NCBI GenBank assembly: GCA_947258655.1
Contig: CAMYJD010000011.1
Span: forward strand, 1 to 64,000
From: an uncultured Gammaproteobacteria bacterium
Lineage (GTDB): Bacteria > Pseudomonadota > Gammaproteobacteria > JAADHQ01
Length of the DNA: 64,000 nucleotides
Direction: 5' to 3'
Under the pieces are notes generated by a model, which was not told the DNA's origin, did not search any database, and saw nothing but the letters and a program-made list of their open reading frames with translations. Both the position numbers and the translations under genes were made by a program. This document shows positions 55,646-64,000 of this stretch, in pieces (position 1 is the stretch's first letter; the number at the start of each line of letters is the position of its first letter).

Positions 55646-56768
55646 ATATAGCAAGCGATTATTTATTCTGGGCATATTGTTGCTGAACAATTTATGCCAC
55701 GCAGCCATCCTGCCCGAGGACAGGGCCGATGCGCTGTACCATTCCTATGAGGGTGGCGGTGTCGAGATAACCGGTCCCTCAATACTGGTGCGTAAACAGA
55801 TTGGCGACAGTTTCTCTGTTGGCGGTAATTATTATGTCGACTCGGTCACCAGCGCATCGATCGACGTCGTTACGACGGCCAGCCCGTATACCGAGGAACG
55901 CACCGAGAACAGTATCAGCCTCGATTATCTGCGCGACAAGGTCACGATGAGTATGGCCTATGCCAATAGTGAAGAGAACGACTTCCATGCCCGCTCACTG
56001 CACCTCAGCGTCAGTCAGGAGGTCTTCGGTGGCATGACCACGGTCTCGCTTGGTTACTCACGCGGCTGGGATGAAGTTGGCAAGCGCGGTGATGCGGCAT
56101 TCTCGAAAGACGTCGATCGACATCATTATCGTCTCGGCCTGTCCCAGGTACTGACCAAGGACCTGATCATGGAAGTTGCCGCAGAAACCATCACGGACGA
56201 AGGCTTCCTGAATAATCCGTACCGGCGTGTGCGTTACCTGACCTCAGCAACGACATTCGATTATCAAGACGAGGTCTATCCCAACACCCGCACCAGTAAT
56301 GCCGTGGCAGTGCGTGGCAAATATTACCTCCCCTATCGTGCTGCCTTGCATGGTGAATACCGCTGGTTCAATGATACCTGGGGCATTACTGCGCAGAATG
56401 TCGAGATTGGTTATACGCATCCATTCAAGGACAAATGGACATTTGACTTCAAGGTCAGAGCCTACCAGCAGAATGAAGCCGATTTCTACAGTGACCTGTT
56501 CCCGTTCCAGAGCGCACAGAACTTCCTCGCCCGCGACAAGGAACTCAGCTCCTTTTCGTCAATAACGATTGGCGCCGGCGTCAGTTATGAATTCGCCAAC
56601 GGCGGCTGGGGATTCATCGACAAGGGTAGCATCAACTTTTCCATTGACCATATAGAATTTGAATACGATAACTTCCGTAACGTACTCGCTGGCGGCACAC
56701 CGGGCGCAGAACCCCTGTACACGCTTGAGGCAGATGTCGTTCAGTTCTTTATATCGTTATGGTATTAG
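55632..56768 (+). CDS. DUF3570 outer-membrane protein
   Basis: A beta-rich protein of about 378 aa. Several GTG codons could start it (55605, 55614, 55623, 55632); the last gives a compact signal peptide (RYSKRLFILGILLLNNLCHA). The mature N-terminus LPEDRADALYHSYEGGGVEI and IDVVTTASPYTEERTENSIS are typical of DUF3570, a large barrel family. The C-terminal FISLWY ends in an aromatic residue as outer-membrane barrels do. It overlaps the DUF4266 gene, and the operon ends in a strong hairpin terminator 62 bp further on. Confidence 0.85.
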   Translation: MVVTRYSKRLFILGILLLNNLCHAAILPEDRADALYHSYEGGGVEITGPSILVRKQIGDSFSVGGNYYVDSVTSASIDVVTTASPYTEERTENSISLDYLRDKVTMSMAYANSEENDFHARSLHLSVSQEVFGGMTTVSLGYSRGWDEVGKRGDAAFSKDVDRHHYRLGLSQVLTKDLIMEVAAETITDEGFLNNPYRRVRYLTSATTFDYQDEVYPNTRTSNAVAVRGKYYLPYRAALHGEYRWFNDTWGITAQNVEIGYTHPFKDKWTFDFKVRAYQQNEADFYSDLFPFQSAQNFLARDKELSSFSSITIGAGVSYEFANGGWGFIDKGSINFSIDHIEFEYDNFRNVLAGGTPGAEPLYTLEADVVQFFISLWY

Positions 56769-56830
56769 GGCAGATACAAGGGTAAAGATAAAAGCTACAA
56801 GAGAAGGCTATAATCACCATTAATCAAACA

Positions 56831-56863
56831 AAAAAAACCGCGCCATGAGAGCGCGGTTTTTTT
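56831..56863. terminator. bidirectional Rho-independent terminator
   Basis: A perfect 13-bp stem AAAAAAACCGCGC/GCGCGGTTTTTTT with a 7-nt loop (CATGAGA). It ends both the DUF3570 operon (plus) and the cytochrome c gene (minus). Confidence 0.95.
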
Positions 56864-56879
56864 ATTCGTAATCGGATGA

Positions 56880-57182
56880 TTACTTCAGGCTGCTGTAATA
56901 GGCGGCCAGGTTGTCGATATCTGCATCACTCAGGCCCTTCGCAGTGCTGTCCATCAGTGGGTCCTTACGGGTACCACTTCGGAACGCCTTCAGTTGCTTG
57001 ACGATATACGGACCCTTCTGCCCGGCCAGGTTTGGCCATGCCGGATTGTTACTGATACCTGCGGCTCCATGACAACCAACACACGCTGCCGCTTTGGCCT
57101 TGCCTGCTGCTTTATCACCAGCTGCCTGTGCAACACCTGCTACCATAAACATGGCAACCATGATTGCAGATAACTTTTTCAT
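56880..57182 (-). CDS. monohaem cytochrome c (class I)
   Basis: A 100-aa periplasmic cytochrome with signal peptide [19 protein letters not shown], haem motif CVGCH at residues 34-38 and a likely axial Met in [12 protein letters not shown]. Similar to c4/c553-type single-domain cytochromes. GGAGAAAGAT precedes the ATG. Alone on the minus strand, it could carry electrons for the neighbouring haem-protein cluster or a terminal oxidase. Confidence 0.93.
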   Translation of the reverse strand: MKKLSAIMVAMFMVAGVAQAAGDKAAGKAKAAACVGCHGAAGISNNPAWPNLAGQKGPYIVKQLKAFRSGTRKDPLMDSTAKGLSDADIDNLAAYYSSLK

Positions 57183-57651
57183 ATCTTTCTCCTTTACGTG
57201 AGAGCAAAAAATGTGGGATTACGATAATCCTGGGTTAATTCTAAATCTGTTAACCTGAATCGCAGCTGAACAATAAACCCTATATTCATTAATTAATATG
57301 TGGTTAAAGGCGCCGTATTCCTGTATATTCTGGCATTTTCTCAAAGCACTGCAACGAAGTAAATCATCTATTTCTTATGCCATTAAAAATATTTCATATG
57401 CACAGCTGTAAAATCTAACATCTTAAAATACAAAGAATTACAGACTTGTGAATGGATTGTTATTCCCTACTTATAGTTGACTATTTTCATTAGCCTTTAC
57501 AACATACCTGAAAAATCTATAATCATTTAATACATTTGTAATTAATTTCTGGTCTGATTCAAGTCTACAAGATCTGGATCAACGGACTTTTTTACTTTTC
57601 TGTACAGGGACGTTAACTAGTGATCATACTATTCACCAGGAGTAGCTCGAT
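57183..57651. other. 469-bp divergent spacer before the HDOD gene
   Basis: AT-rich, no frame worth calling, no clear terminator. Should contain the promoters of the cytochrome c and HDOD genes. Confidence 0.5.
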
Positions 57652-58512
57652 ATGGAGATTTCAATTGACGCACTCATTGAGAAATCTGGCGCCCCGGTAT
57701 CGTTGCCTGAGGTTTTTCTACAGATCAACGAATTGACCCAGGACCCAAACAGTACTGTCGCAGACATATCACGGGTAGCGGAAACAGACATTGGCCTGTC
57801 GTCAAGGCTGCTCAAGATCGTCAACAGCCCCTATTACGGTTTTCCGTCCACTATTGACAGTATCCCCAGGGCGATCACGATAATCGGCAGCCAGGACCTA
57901 CGCGACCTGACATTGGCCACTACCACGGTAGACCTGTTCGCCAACAAACAACACAAACAAAAACACATCCGCCAGATGTGGCACCATAGTCTGTATTGTG
58001 CTGTTAATGCAAAACTACTGGCGGAGGCCATCAAGCAACCGCATACCGAACGTTTCTTCGTCTCCGGTTTGCTACATGATATTGGCAGGCTGATACTTTT
58101 TCAGGGGATACCCGAAGCAACACATAAAGCCATCAATCAGGCAGCAGAAACGGGTAAGGACCTGTTGGCGATAGAACATACACTGCTGGGATTTACACAC
58201 ACGGATATTGGCTGTCGTATTGCCCATTTGTGGAAGCTGCCGGATAACATCGTTGAGACGATCGCCTTTCATCATACCCCGGAGAAGGCGCGCGAATATC
58301 CGCTGGAAACGGCCATCATTCATATCGCCAATCATATGGCCAACATCCTTGACGAGGATAACTCCATGACAGCACAACCGAAGGGCATCAGCCAACAGGC
58401 ATGGAAAACCAGTGGATTGAACATGGATATGGTCAACGATGTACTGAGTATTGCACCGGACCGATTTGCAGAAATTCACGCATTGCTGATGCCGGACATC
58501 AAGGCCGCATAA
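57652..58512 (+). CDS. HDOD-domain signalling protein
   Basis: A 286-aa protein in which residues about 12-210 form an HDOD domain (ALIEKSGAPVSLPEVFLQIN, ISRVAETDIGLSSRLLKIVN, SPYYGFPSTIDSIPRAI). A His-Asp pair is present in FVSGLLHDIGRLILF, but HDOD domains usually have no phosphodiesterase activity, so a regulatory role is more likely. CAGGAG 10 bases upstream. No kinase or cyclase is adjacent. Confidence 0.9.
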   Translation: MEISIDALIEKSGAPVSLPEVFLQINELTQDPNSTVADISRVAETDIGLSSRLLKIVNSPYYGFPSTIDSIPRAITIIGSQDLRDLTLATTTVDLFANKQHKQKHIRQMWHHSLYCAVNAKLLAEAIKQPHTERFFVSGLLHDIGRLILFQGIPEATHKAINQAAETGKDLLAIEHTLLGFTHTDIGCRIAHLWKLPDNIVETIAFHHTPEKAREYPLETAIIHIANHMANILDEDNSMTAQPKGISQQAWKTSGLNMDMVNDVLSIAPDRFAEIHALLMPDIKAA

Positions 58513-58522
58513 AACCAATAAA

Positions 58523-58556
58523 CAGGTGGCAGCAGGACCGCCACCTGTCATTTTTT
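58523..58556 (+). terminator. Rho-independent terminator after the HDOD gene
   Basis: CAGGTGGC/GCCACCTG 8-bp stem, 9-nt loop, followed by TCATTTTTT. The T run overlaps the stop codon of the convergent DUF302 gene. Confidence 0.85.
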
Positions 58557-58941
58557 AAGCCAGTGCGTCCCTGACACGATACAGGCGAGACAGCACCTCG
58601 TCTCCCAGCTCCTTTAACTCTTCGCGTTCAACCAGACCGAGCACAGAAGAGGGATCCATAAAACCGACCGTCACAGTCGCGTCTTCGTTTTCACGCACGA
58701 TGACATTACAGGGCAACAGCAGACCGATATCCGGCTCTGCATCCAGTGCCTTGTTCGCCAGCACCGGATTGCAGGCACCCAGTATCTTGTAGGGACGTTT
58801 GTCCAGATCGAGTTTCTTTTTCAACACCGCCTTGACATCGATCTCGGTGAGGACGCCGAAACCTTCCTTTTGCAGTTCTTCGGTCACCTTGCTGACTGCA
58901 TCATCAAAACCCTCATTCACATTGACAGTAAAACCGTACAT
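58555..58941 (-). CDS. DUF302-family protein
   Basis: A 128-aa soluble protein beginning YGFTVNVNEGFDDAVSKVTE with LQKEGFGVLTEIDVKAVLKK, YKILGACNPVLANKAL and IGLLLPCNVIVRENED, the conserved core of DUF302. The Cys in GACNP and PCN are typical of the family. No signal peptide seen. DUF302 genes are often found beside sulfur, haem or copper functions; here it lies downstream of the Cus-like operon on the same strand. Biochemical function not known. Confidence 0.92.
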   Translation of the reverse strand: MYGFTVNVNEGFDDAVSKVTEELQKEGFGVLTEIDVKAVLKKKLDLDKRPYKILGACNPVLANKALDAEPDIGLLLPCNVIVRENEDATVTVGFMDPSSVLGLVEREELKELGDEVLSRLYRVRDALA

Positions 58942-59049
58942 ATAAAAACTCCTTAAATATTCACCACCCGTTAATAATGAATCATTCTAACATTGATCGA
59001 GGTTTGTATAAATCACCAATAAGCATCTAACATCTCCATCAATGCAGAT

Positions 59050-59178
59050 TTAGTCCTTATTGGTCGGAAACAACAGTTTAAACACAGCGATTATTGCCAC
59101 TATGATAAGCAGCCACACCAGCAGTCCCAGGCCCCAGTGCCCAAAGCCGAAAAATGGAAACCAGCTATCGCCATGCAT
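59050..59178 (-). CDS. small membrane protein, 42 aa
   Basis: ATG 59178 behind GGGGGTGG is the best start; a longer open frame upstream overlaps the cytochrome c gene and is unlikely. The product has an aromatic Gly-rich N-terminus (HGDSWFPFFGFGHWGLGL) and one long helix (LVWLLIIVAIIAVFKLLFP). It resembles the short membrane proteins that often trail metal-efflux operons, but no name can be given. Confidence 0.7.
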   Translation of the reverse strand: MHGDSWFPFFGFGHWGLGLLVWLLIIVAIIAVFKLLFPTNKD

Positions 59179-59194
59179 GATCCACCCCCTGATG

Positions 59195-59703
59195 TTATCG
59201 GCCCGATGACCGATTACGTATGACTTCCTGGTTGTTTTTATACCAGGCAGCATAAATCTCTTTTCTCCACTGCGATTGCACCCAGAACAGGATATCCTGT
59301 ATTTCTTCATCACTTAGCTTGCCTTTCCATGGTGGCATATCGCCCCCCAGGCGCTGGGTACCGTTATTAATAATATCCACCAGCACATGCATCGGATGAT
59401 GCCAGGTATGCCCGCTACCGTTCAGTGGCGGCGGACGGAATTTTCCATTCGCATCGCGCTGTTGCCAGTTGGGCGCTGTTGCCAGTTGGGCGCGCCTTCA
59501 CCCTGTTTGCCATGACAATCTGCACAGGTGTTCTGGTACAACTTTAATCCCCTGGTATAACGCACTGGATCCTGCTGCAGTTCGGGTTCGGACGACACCT
59601 GCGCAACAACATTCGTGTCGGCCGCTTGTTGCTGCTGTTGTTCACTGCAGGCAAGCAGGCCCGGAAGCAGCAGGCCTAGCATTATATAACCGGTGCCACG
59701 CAT
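59195..59703 (-). pseudogene. cytochrome c lipoprotein gene frameshifted by a 17-bp tandem duplication
   Basis: The N-terminal part (from 59703) has a lipobox (LLPGLLACS) and haem motif CADCH at residues 60-64, then runs GKQGEGAPNWQQR and shifts into a wrong frame that stops at 59422. The remainder, LGGDMPPWKGKLSDEEIQDI and LFWVQSQWRKEIYAAWYKNN, is open in another frame to 59195. At the junction CTGTTGCCAGTTGGGCG occurs twice in tandem (59459-59475 and 59476-59492). Removing one copy restores one continuous frame through DANGKFRPPPLNGSGHTWHH, giving a normal cytochrome with the axial Met. So this is an inactivated, possibly phase-variable, gene or an assembly artefact. Confidence 0.88.
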
Positions 59704-59769
59704 AGGTATTCTCCTTTATCGATAAAACGCTTAAGCACACATCACTATCAGTGCGCATGCTGACCATGA

Positions 59770-59853
59770 TTATTCATGTAACCACGGCAGAGCGTCAATG
59801 TCGTCAGCCGACAAGGCCAACGTAGCTCCCAGGAACGCATTATAAATACTCAT
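59770..59853 (-). pseudogene. tiny or truncated gene between the cytochrome and cusA
   Basis: ATG 59853 with GAGGAATGTC upstream opens MSIYNAFLGATLALSADDID then ALPWLHE and stop: 27 codons that begin like an export signal and then end abruptly. In another frame further on TLTLCRGYMNNHGQHAH ends in TGA, a His-rich tail as in small periplasmic copper proteins. It may be a short metal-binding protein gene with an internal deletion. Weak evidence. Confidence 0.3.
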
Positions 59854-59865
59854 GACATTCCTCTG

Positions 59866-62800
59866 TTACTTGTTAATAAAGCGACTCTTCCACACCATAT
59901 AGGCAGCAGGAATAACAACCAGCGTCAGAATAGTGGCACTGACCATACCGCCGACCATCGGCGCCGCAATACGCCGCATTACTTCGGAACCGGTACCACC
60001 GCCCAACATGATCGGTAACAGGCCGGCGATGATCGCTGCGACAGTCATCATGATAGGACGCACCCTTAACAGCGCCCCTTCGATAATGGCCTCACGTAAT
60101 TCCGTCAGTGACAGGCTGTGCACCTTGCCACCTTCACCCTATAGTCCAGCAAATACAACAACCAGACCCCACCGACCAGGGCCATCGGTAACGTGCCCAT
60201 AATGATCAGCACCTCGGTCAGGTTACGGAAGTTCAGGTACAGCAATAGCACGATAATCACCAGTGTGAATGGCACGACGACACTCAGACGTTCCTTTGCA
60301 CGTACCATGTACTCATACTGCCCGGACCATGCCACTGAATAACCGGCAGGTAATTCAACCTGTTCGGACACGACCTGTTGTGCCTCGGCGACATAGGAAC
60401 CCAGATCACGACCGTCGATATCGACAAAGGTCCAGCCATTGGGACGGGCATTCTCGCTCTTGATCATCGCCGGCCCCATTTCCACGCGGATCTCCGCGAC
60501 CTCACCCAGCGGTATACGCGCACCGGATGGCGTCACGATGGGCAGATGCCGCAGTTCCTCGAGGGAATCACGCGTCTCACGCGGATAACGGATATTGATC
60601 GGGTAACGCTCTAGGCCTTCAACGCTTTGCGCCACCTTCATGCCACCGACTGCGGTCTTGACGACGTCCTGTACATCCGCAATATTCAGGCCCAGGCGCG
60701 AGGCCGCGACCCTGTCGATATCGACGGTAATATAACGACCACCGGCCACACGTTCGGAATAGACCGACAAGGTACCGGGCACGTTGATAACGACCTCCTC
60801 GAGGCGCTTGCCGATATCCTGGATCACCTGCAGATCCGGACCGGCCACCTTGATACCGACCGGCGTCTTGATACCGGTTGCAAGCATATCGATACGGGTC
60901 TTGATCGGCATGACCCAGGCATTGGTCAGGCCCGGGAATTTGATCAGCTGATTCAGTTCTGCCTTGAGTTTGGCAAGGTCCATACCCTCGCGCCATTCGC
61001 TACGCGGCTTCAGCAGGATCGTGGTTTCAATCATCGTCAATGGCGCCGGGTCGGTCGCAGTTTCTGCACGCCCGACCTTGCCAAACACACGCCTGACCTC
61101 GGGTACTGTGCGGATCAGTTTATCGGTCTGCTGCAACAATTCCTGGGCCTTGCCGACCGACACTCCCGGGAACGTGGTCGGCATATACATCAGATCACCC
61201 TCATCAAGGTCCGGCATGAACTCGGAACCGATCTTGGTGATCGGCCAGAGCCCGGCAATGACAATCACCAGTGAAATTAACAACACTGTCTTCGGCGCCC
61301 TCAATATCATATTAATAAATGGGCGGTACAGCGTCACCAGGATACGATTGAGCGGGTTCTTGTGCTCCGGAACGATATGTCCACGAATGAAATAACCCAT
61401 TAGTACCGGCACCAGTGTAATCGACAGACCGGCCGAGGCCGCCATCGCAAAGGTCTTGGTATACGCCAACGGTGAGAACAGGCGTCCTTCCTGCGCCTCC
61501 AGTGTAAATACCGGCAGGAAACTCAAGGTAATAATCAATAACGAGAAAAACAGCGGCGGCCCCACTTCCTTGGTTGCTTCGCTTATTATGCGCCAGCGAT
61601 TCTCATTGGTCAGAGGCTCTTTCTCGATATGCTTGTGCACATTCTCGATCATGACGATGGCCGCATCGACCATCGCACCAATCGCAATCGCGATACCGCC
61701 CAATGACATGATGTTGGCATTGATACCCTGGGACTGCATGATGATAAAGGCCACGAGGATACCGATTGGCAGACTGATGATCGCCACCAATGCGGAACGC
61801 AGATGAAACAGGAATACAACACAGACCAGGGCGACGACAATAAACTCTTCGACCAGTTTTGCATTCAAAGTATCTACGGCTCTGTTGATCAATGCCGAAC
61901 GATCGTAGGTCTCGACAATCTCGACCCCGGCGGGCAAACCGTTTTTCAGCTCCTGTAGCTTCTGTTTCACACCCTCGATCGTTTTCAATGCATTCTCGCC
62001 ATAGCGCATCACGACAACACCACCGACCACTTCCCCTTCACCGTCGAGCTCGGCAATACCACGCCGCATCTGTGGCCCGAGCCTGACCTCGGCGACATCC
62101 TTTAGCAGGATCGGTGTTCCCTGCTCATTGACACCCAGTGGAATGCGGCGTAAATCATCGAGTCCATCAATATAACCGGTCGCACGCACCATGTATTCGG
62201 CCTCGGCCATCTCGATGACCGAACCACCAACTTCCTTGTTGGCGCGATTGATGGCCATGCGTACCTTGTGCAGGGGTATGCCGTAAGCGCGCAAGCGATC
62301 AGGGTTCAACACGACCTGGTACTGCTTGACCATCCCACCCACGGTCGCCACCTCGGATACCCCGGCAACGGTCTGCAGTTCATATTTGAGAAACCAGTCC
62401 TGCAGGGAACGCAATTGAGCCAGATCATTTTTCCCTGTACGGTCAACCAGTGCGTATTCATATACCCAGCCAACCCCGGTTGCATCCGGACCAAGCGCCG
62501 GTCTTGCCTCGGCAGGCAGGCGAGTAGCGACCTGGCTCAGATATTCCAGTACCCGTGACCGAGCCCAGTACGGATCTGTACCGTCCTTGAAAATGACATA
62601 GACATAGGAATCATTAAAGAAGGAGTACCCACGCACATTGATCGCACCCGGCACAGCAAGCATCGCGGTCGTCAGCGGATAGGTGACCTGGTCCTCGACC
62701 ACCCGTGGTGCCTGACCCGGATACGTGGTCTTGATAATCACCTGCACATCGGACAGGTCCGGAATAGCGTCCAGAGGCGTCTGCTTGACCGCAAACAGAC

Positions 62801-62879
62801 CCCAACCGATTAATACAACGGTCAACAACAACACAAGGAAGCGGTTATTGAGCGACCAGTCTATGATTTTTGCAATCAT
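59866..62879 (-). pseudogene. cusA: heavy-metal efflux RND pump CusA, broken by internal deletion and frameshift
   Basis: Inner-membrane RND exporter of the CusA/CzcA family. From ATG 62879 the frame runs normally ([40 protein letters not shown] with the TM4 Asp, [20 protein letters not shown]) to [16 protein letters not shown] near residue 910, then shifts and stops at 60105. The normal C-terminus is open in another frame ([39 protein letters not shown]) to 59866. The GFIALAGVAAE-type helix that should lie between, with the conserved Glu of the proton relay, about 40 residues, is missing. The pump is very probably inactive. Confidence 0.9.
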
Positions 62880-62891
62880 GTTGATCGCCTC

Positions 62892-64000
62892 CTATTCGCT
62901 TTTATTGATGGAAGTAATAATGTAACCGTCGCTGCCTTTTTCCAGCTCGAAGGACACCTTGTCTTCGACTTCGAGCTGATCCAGGGCGACACCTTCCTTG
63001 ACATTGAAATACATGTTCATTTGCGGCCAGCCCAGGGCTTCGATGGGTTCATGGGCAATTTTTATTTTACTGTCGCCACTGACAACTTCAGTCACGACAC
63101 CGTTACCCCGGGGCGCAGCCATCGCCATATCCTTCTTGCTGTCAGTCATTTCCGCAGGCTGACTCATGCGTGCCAGACTGGCCTTGAGGCTGGCCTCCGA
63201 ATCAATCAGGAACTGGCCCGAGGTCACTACGGTATCTCCTTCACGCAGGCCATTGATGATCTCGACAAAGTCACCGGATTCGATACCAGCCGTGACATTG
63301 CGCGGCGAATAGCGACCTTCACCCTCGGCGATAATCACCCGTTCTTCAGCGCCGGCACGGATCAGCGCCTCTCGCGGTATAACAATCAGGTTTTTCTTTG
63401 CTCCGCCATAAATAGTGACATTGGCAAACATATTTGGCTTCAGTGCTTCATCCGGGTTATCAAAACGCAGGCGCACCTTCAACGTACGTGTTTTCGGATT
63501 CAGGCTCGGGTAGATATATTCAACCTTGCCCTCCCACTTCCGCCCGGGGAGATAGGACAGGTTCACCTCCGCAGCTTGCCCGACCTTGACCCAGTCAGCC
63601 TGGCTCTCGAACACCTCGGCCAGCAGCCACACACTGGACAGGTCTGCAAGGCTCATGATCTCGCGCATGGGTTGTACAAACATACCTTCCCTGACACTGA
63701 GTTTGGCGATAATCCCATCCTGTTTCGCATACACGGGTACATACTGGCGTGCGCGCTTGCTCTGCTTCAGTCTTCGCACCAGGCTTTTTGATACCCCCAA
63801 TGCCTGCAAACGTTCGGCAGACGCCTCGATCAGCATCTTGTTTCTGGTATTCAGAGCCTGAACATACTCTTCCTGCGCATTGACCAGTTCCTGTGAATAT
63901 AATTCGAACAGGACCTGTCCTTTTTTAACACGTTCACCTTCCGATTTGACATTCAGTTTTTCTATCCAGCCCTTGGTACGCAGATGCACATGCGAGATCA
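62892..64000 (-). CDS. cusB: CusB-type periplasmic adaptor of the RND pump (N-terminus outside the window)
   Basis: Membrane-fusion protein linking the RND pump to an outer-membrane channel. The visible 369 codons start inside the lipoyl/coiled-coil region (KGWIEKLNVKSEGERVKKGQ, QEEYVQALNTRNKMLIEASA), continue through the beta-barrel (LADLSSVWLLAEVFESQADW) and the membrane-proximal domain (VVTSGQFLIDSEASLKASLA), and end with a CusF-like domain (HEPIEALGWPQMNMYFNVKE with the Trp/Met ligand pattern). The frame is open to position 64000, so the gene starts beyond the window. Twelve bp separate it from cusA. Confidence 0.93.
   Translation of the reverse strand, partial: ISHVHLRTKGWIEKLNVKSEGERVKKGQVLFELYSQELVNAQEEYVQALNTRNKMLIEASAERLQALGVSKSLVRRLKQSKRARQYVPVYAKQDGIIAKLSVREGMFVQPMREIMSLADLSSVWLLAEVFESQADWVKVGQAAEVNLSYLPGRKWEGKVEYIYPSLNPKTRTLKVRLRFDNPDEALKPNMFANVTIYGGAKKNLIVIPREALIRAGAEERVIIAEGEGRYSPRNVTAGIESGDFVEIINGLREGDTVVTSGQFLIDSEASLKASLARMSQPAEMTDSKKDMAMAAPRGNGVVTEVVSGDSKIKIAHEPIEALGWPQMNMYFNVKEGVALDQLEVEDKVSFELEKGSDGYIITSINKSE

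Overview
The window reads as chromosomal DNA of a free-living gammaproteobacterium of moderate GC. The supporting evidence is the gene set and order: ssb next to a YajR-type MFS gene and uvrA, an rpe-gph-trpE-trpG-trpD-trpC run, rlmA, a stand-alone second EF-G, and an OlsB-type ornithine-lipid acyltransferase. I cannot assign a genus. No rRNA, tRNA, CRISPR array or intact mobile element was seen.

Region 1 (1-24.9 kb) is mostly housekeeping: miaB (partial), rlmA, manC, ssb, MFS, uvrA, ndk, fusA2, a DUF2937 protein, a YpfJ-type zinc metallopeptidase, endonuclease I, the tryptophan genes with gph and rpe, a CopD-like membrane protein, olsB, a DjlA-like co-chaperone and copA. A previously easy-to-miss 26-residue membrane peptide is start/stop coupled to copA. 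A dispersed repeat (core CACGAAG-type) occurs in two intergenic spaces, once as an inverted pair.

Region 2 (25.0-37.3 kb) holds apbE and then a nine-gene operon: a coiled-coil periplasmic protein, two large TPR proteins, a small TPR lipoprotein, a 92-aa exported protein, one TolQ/ExbB, two ExbD/TolR and a TonB-like protein with an AgmX/PglI-type C-terminal domain. It looks like a trans-envelope, proton-motive-force-driven machine related to the Myxococcus Agl-Glt core. One of the two ExbD proteins lacks the membrane aspartate that carries protons. A GAF histidine kinase and a conserved hypothetical follow.

Region 3 (37.3-44.0 kb) looks like an insertion. Remnants of pgi and probably of a REP-associated transposase precede a complete five-gene LIV-type ABC importer, whose last gene is coupled to a cysteine hydrolase; 0.6 kb of degraded DNA follows.

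Region 4 (44.0-56.8 kb) is the most unusual part. A divergent pair of transcription units encodes a TAT-exported DUF1501 protein, a LamG lipoprotein with two haem motifs, a one-haem protein, and facing them a two-haem lipoprotein with the domain order of hydrazine synthase alpha, then two outer-membrane beta-barrels, TlpA, a DUF4266 lipoprotein and a DUF3570 protein. I infer an envelope redox system of unknown substrate.

Region 5 (56.9-64.0 kb) has a small cytochrome c, an HDOD protein, a DUF302 protein and a Cus-type heavy-metal efflux operon that is decaying: cusA carries an internal deletion with frameshift, the adjacent cytochrome c gene is frameshifted by an exact 17-bp tandem duplication, and a tiny gene between them also looks broken.
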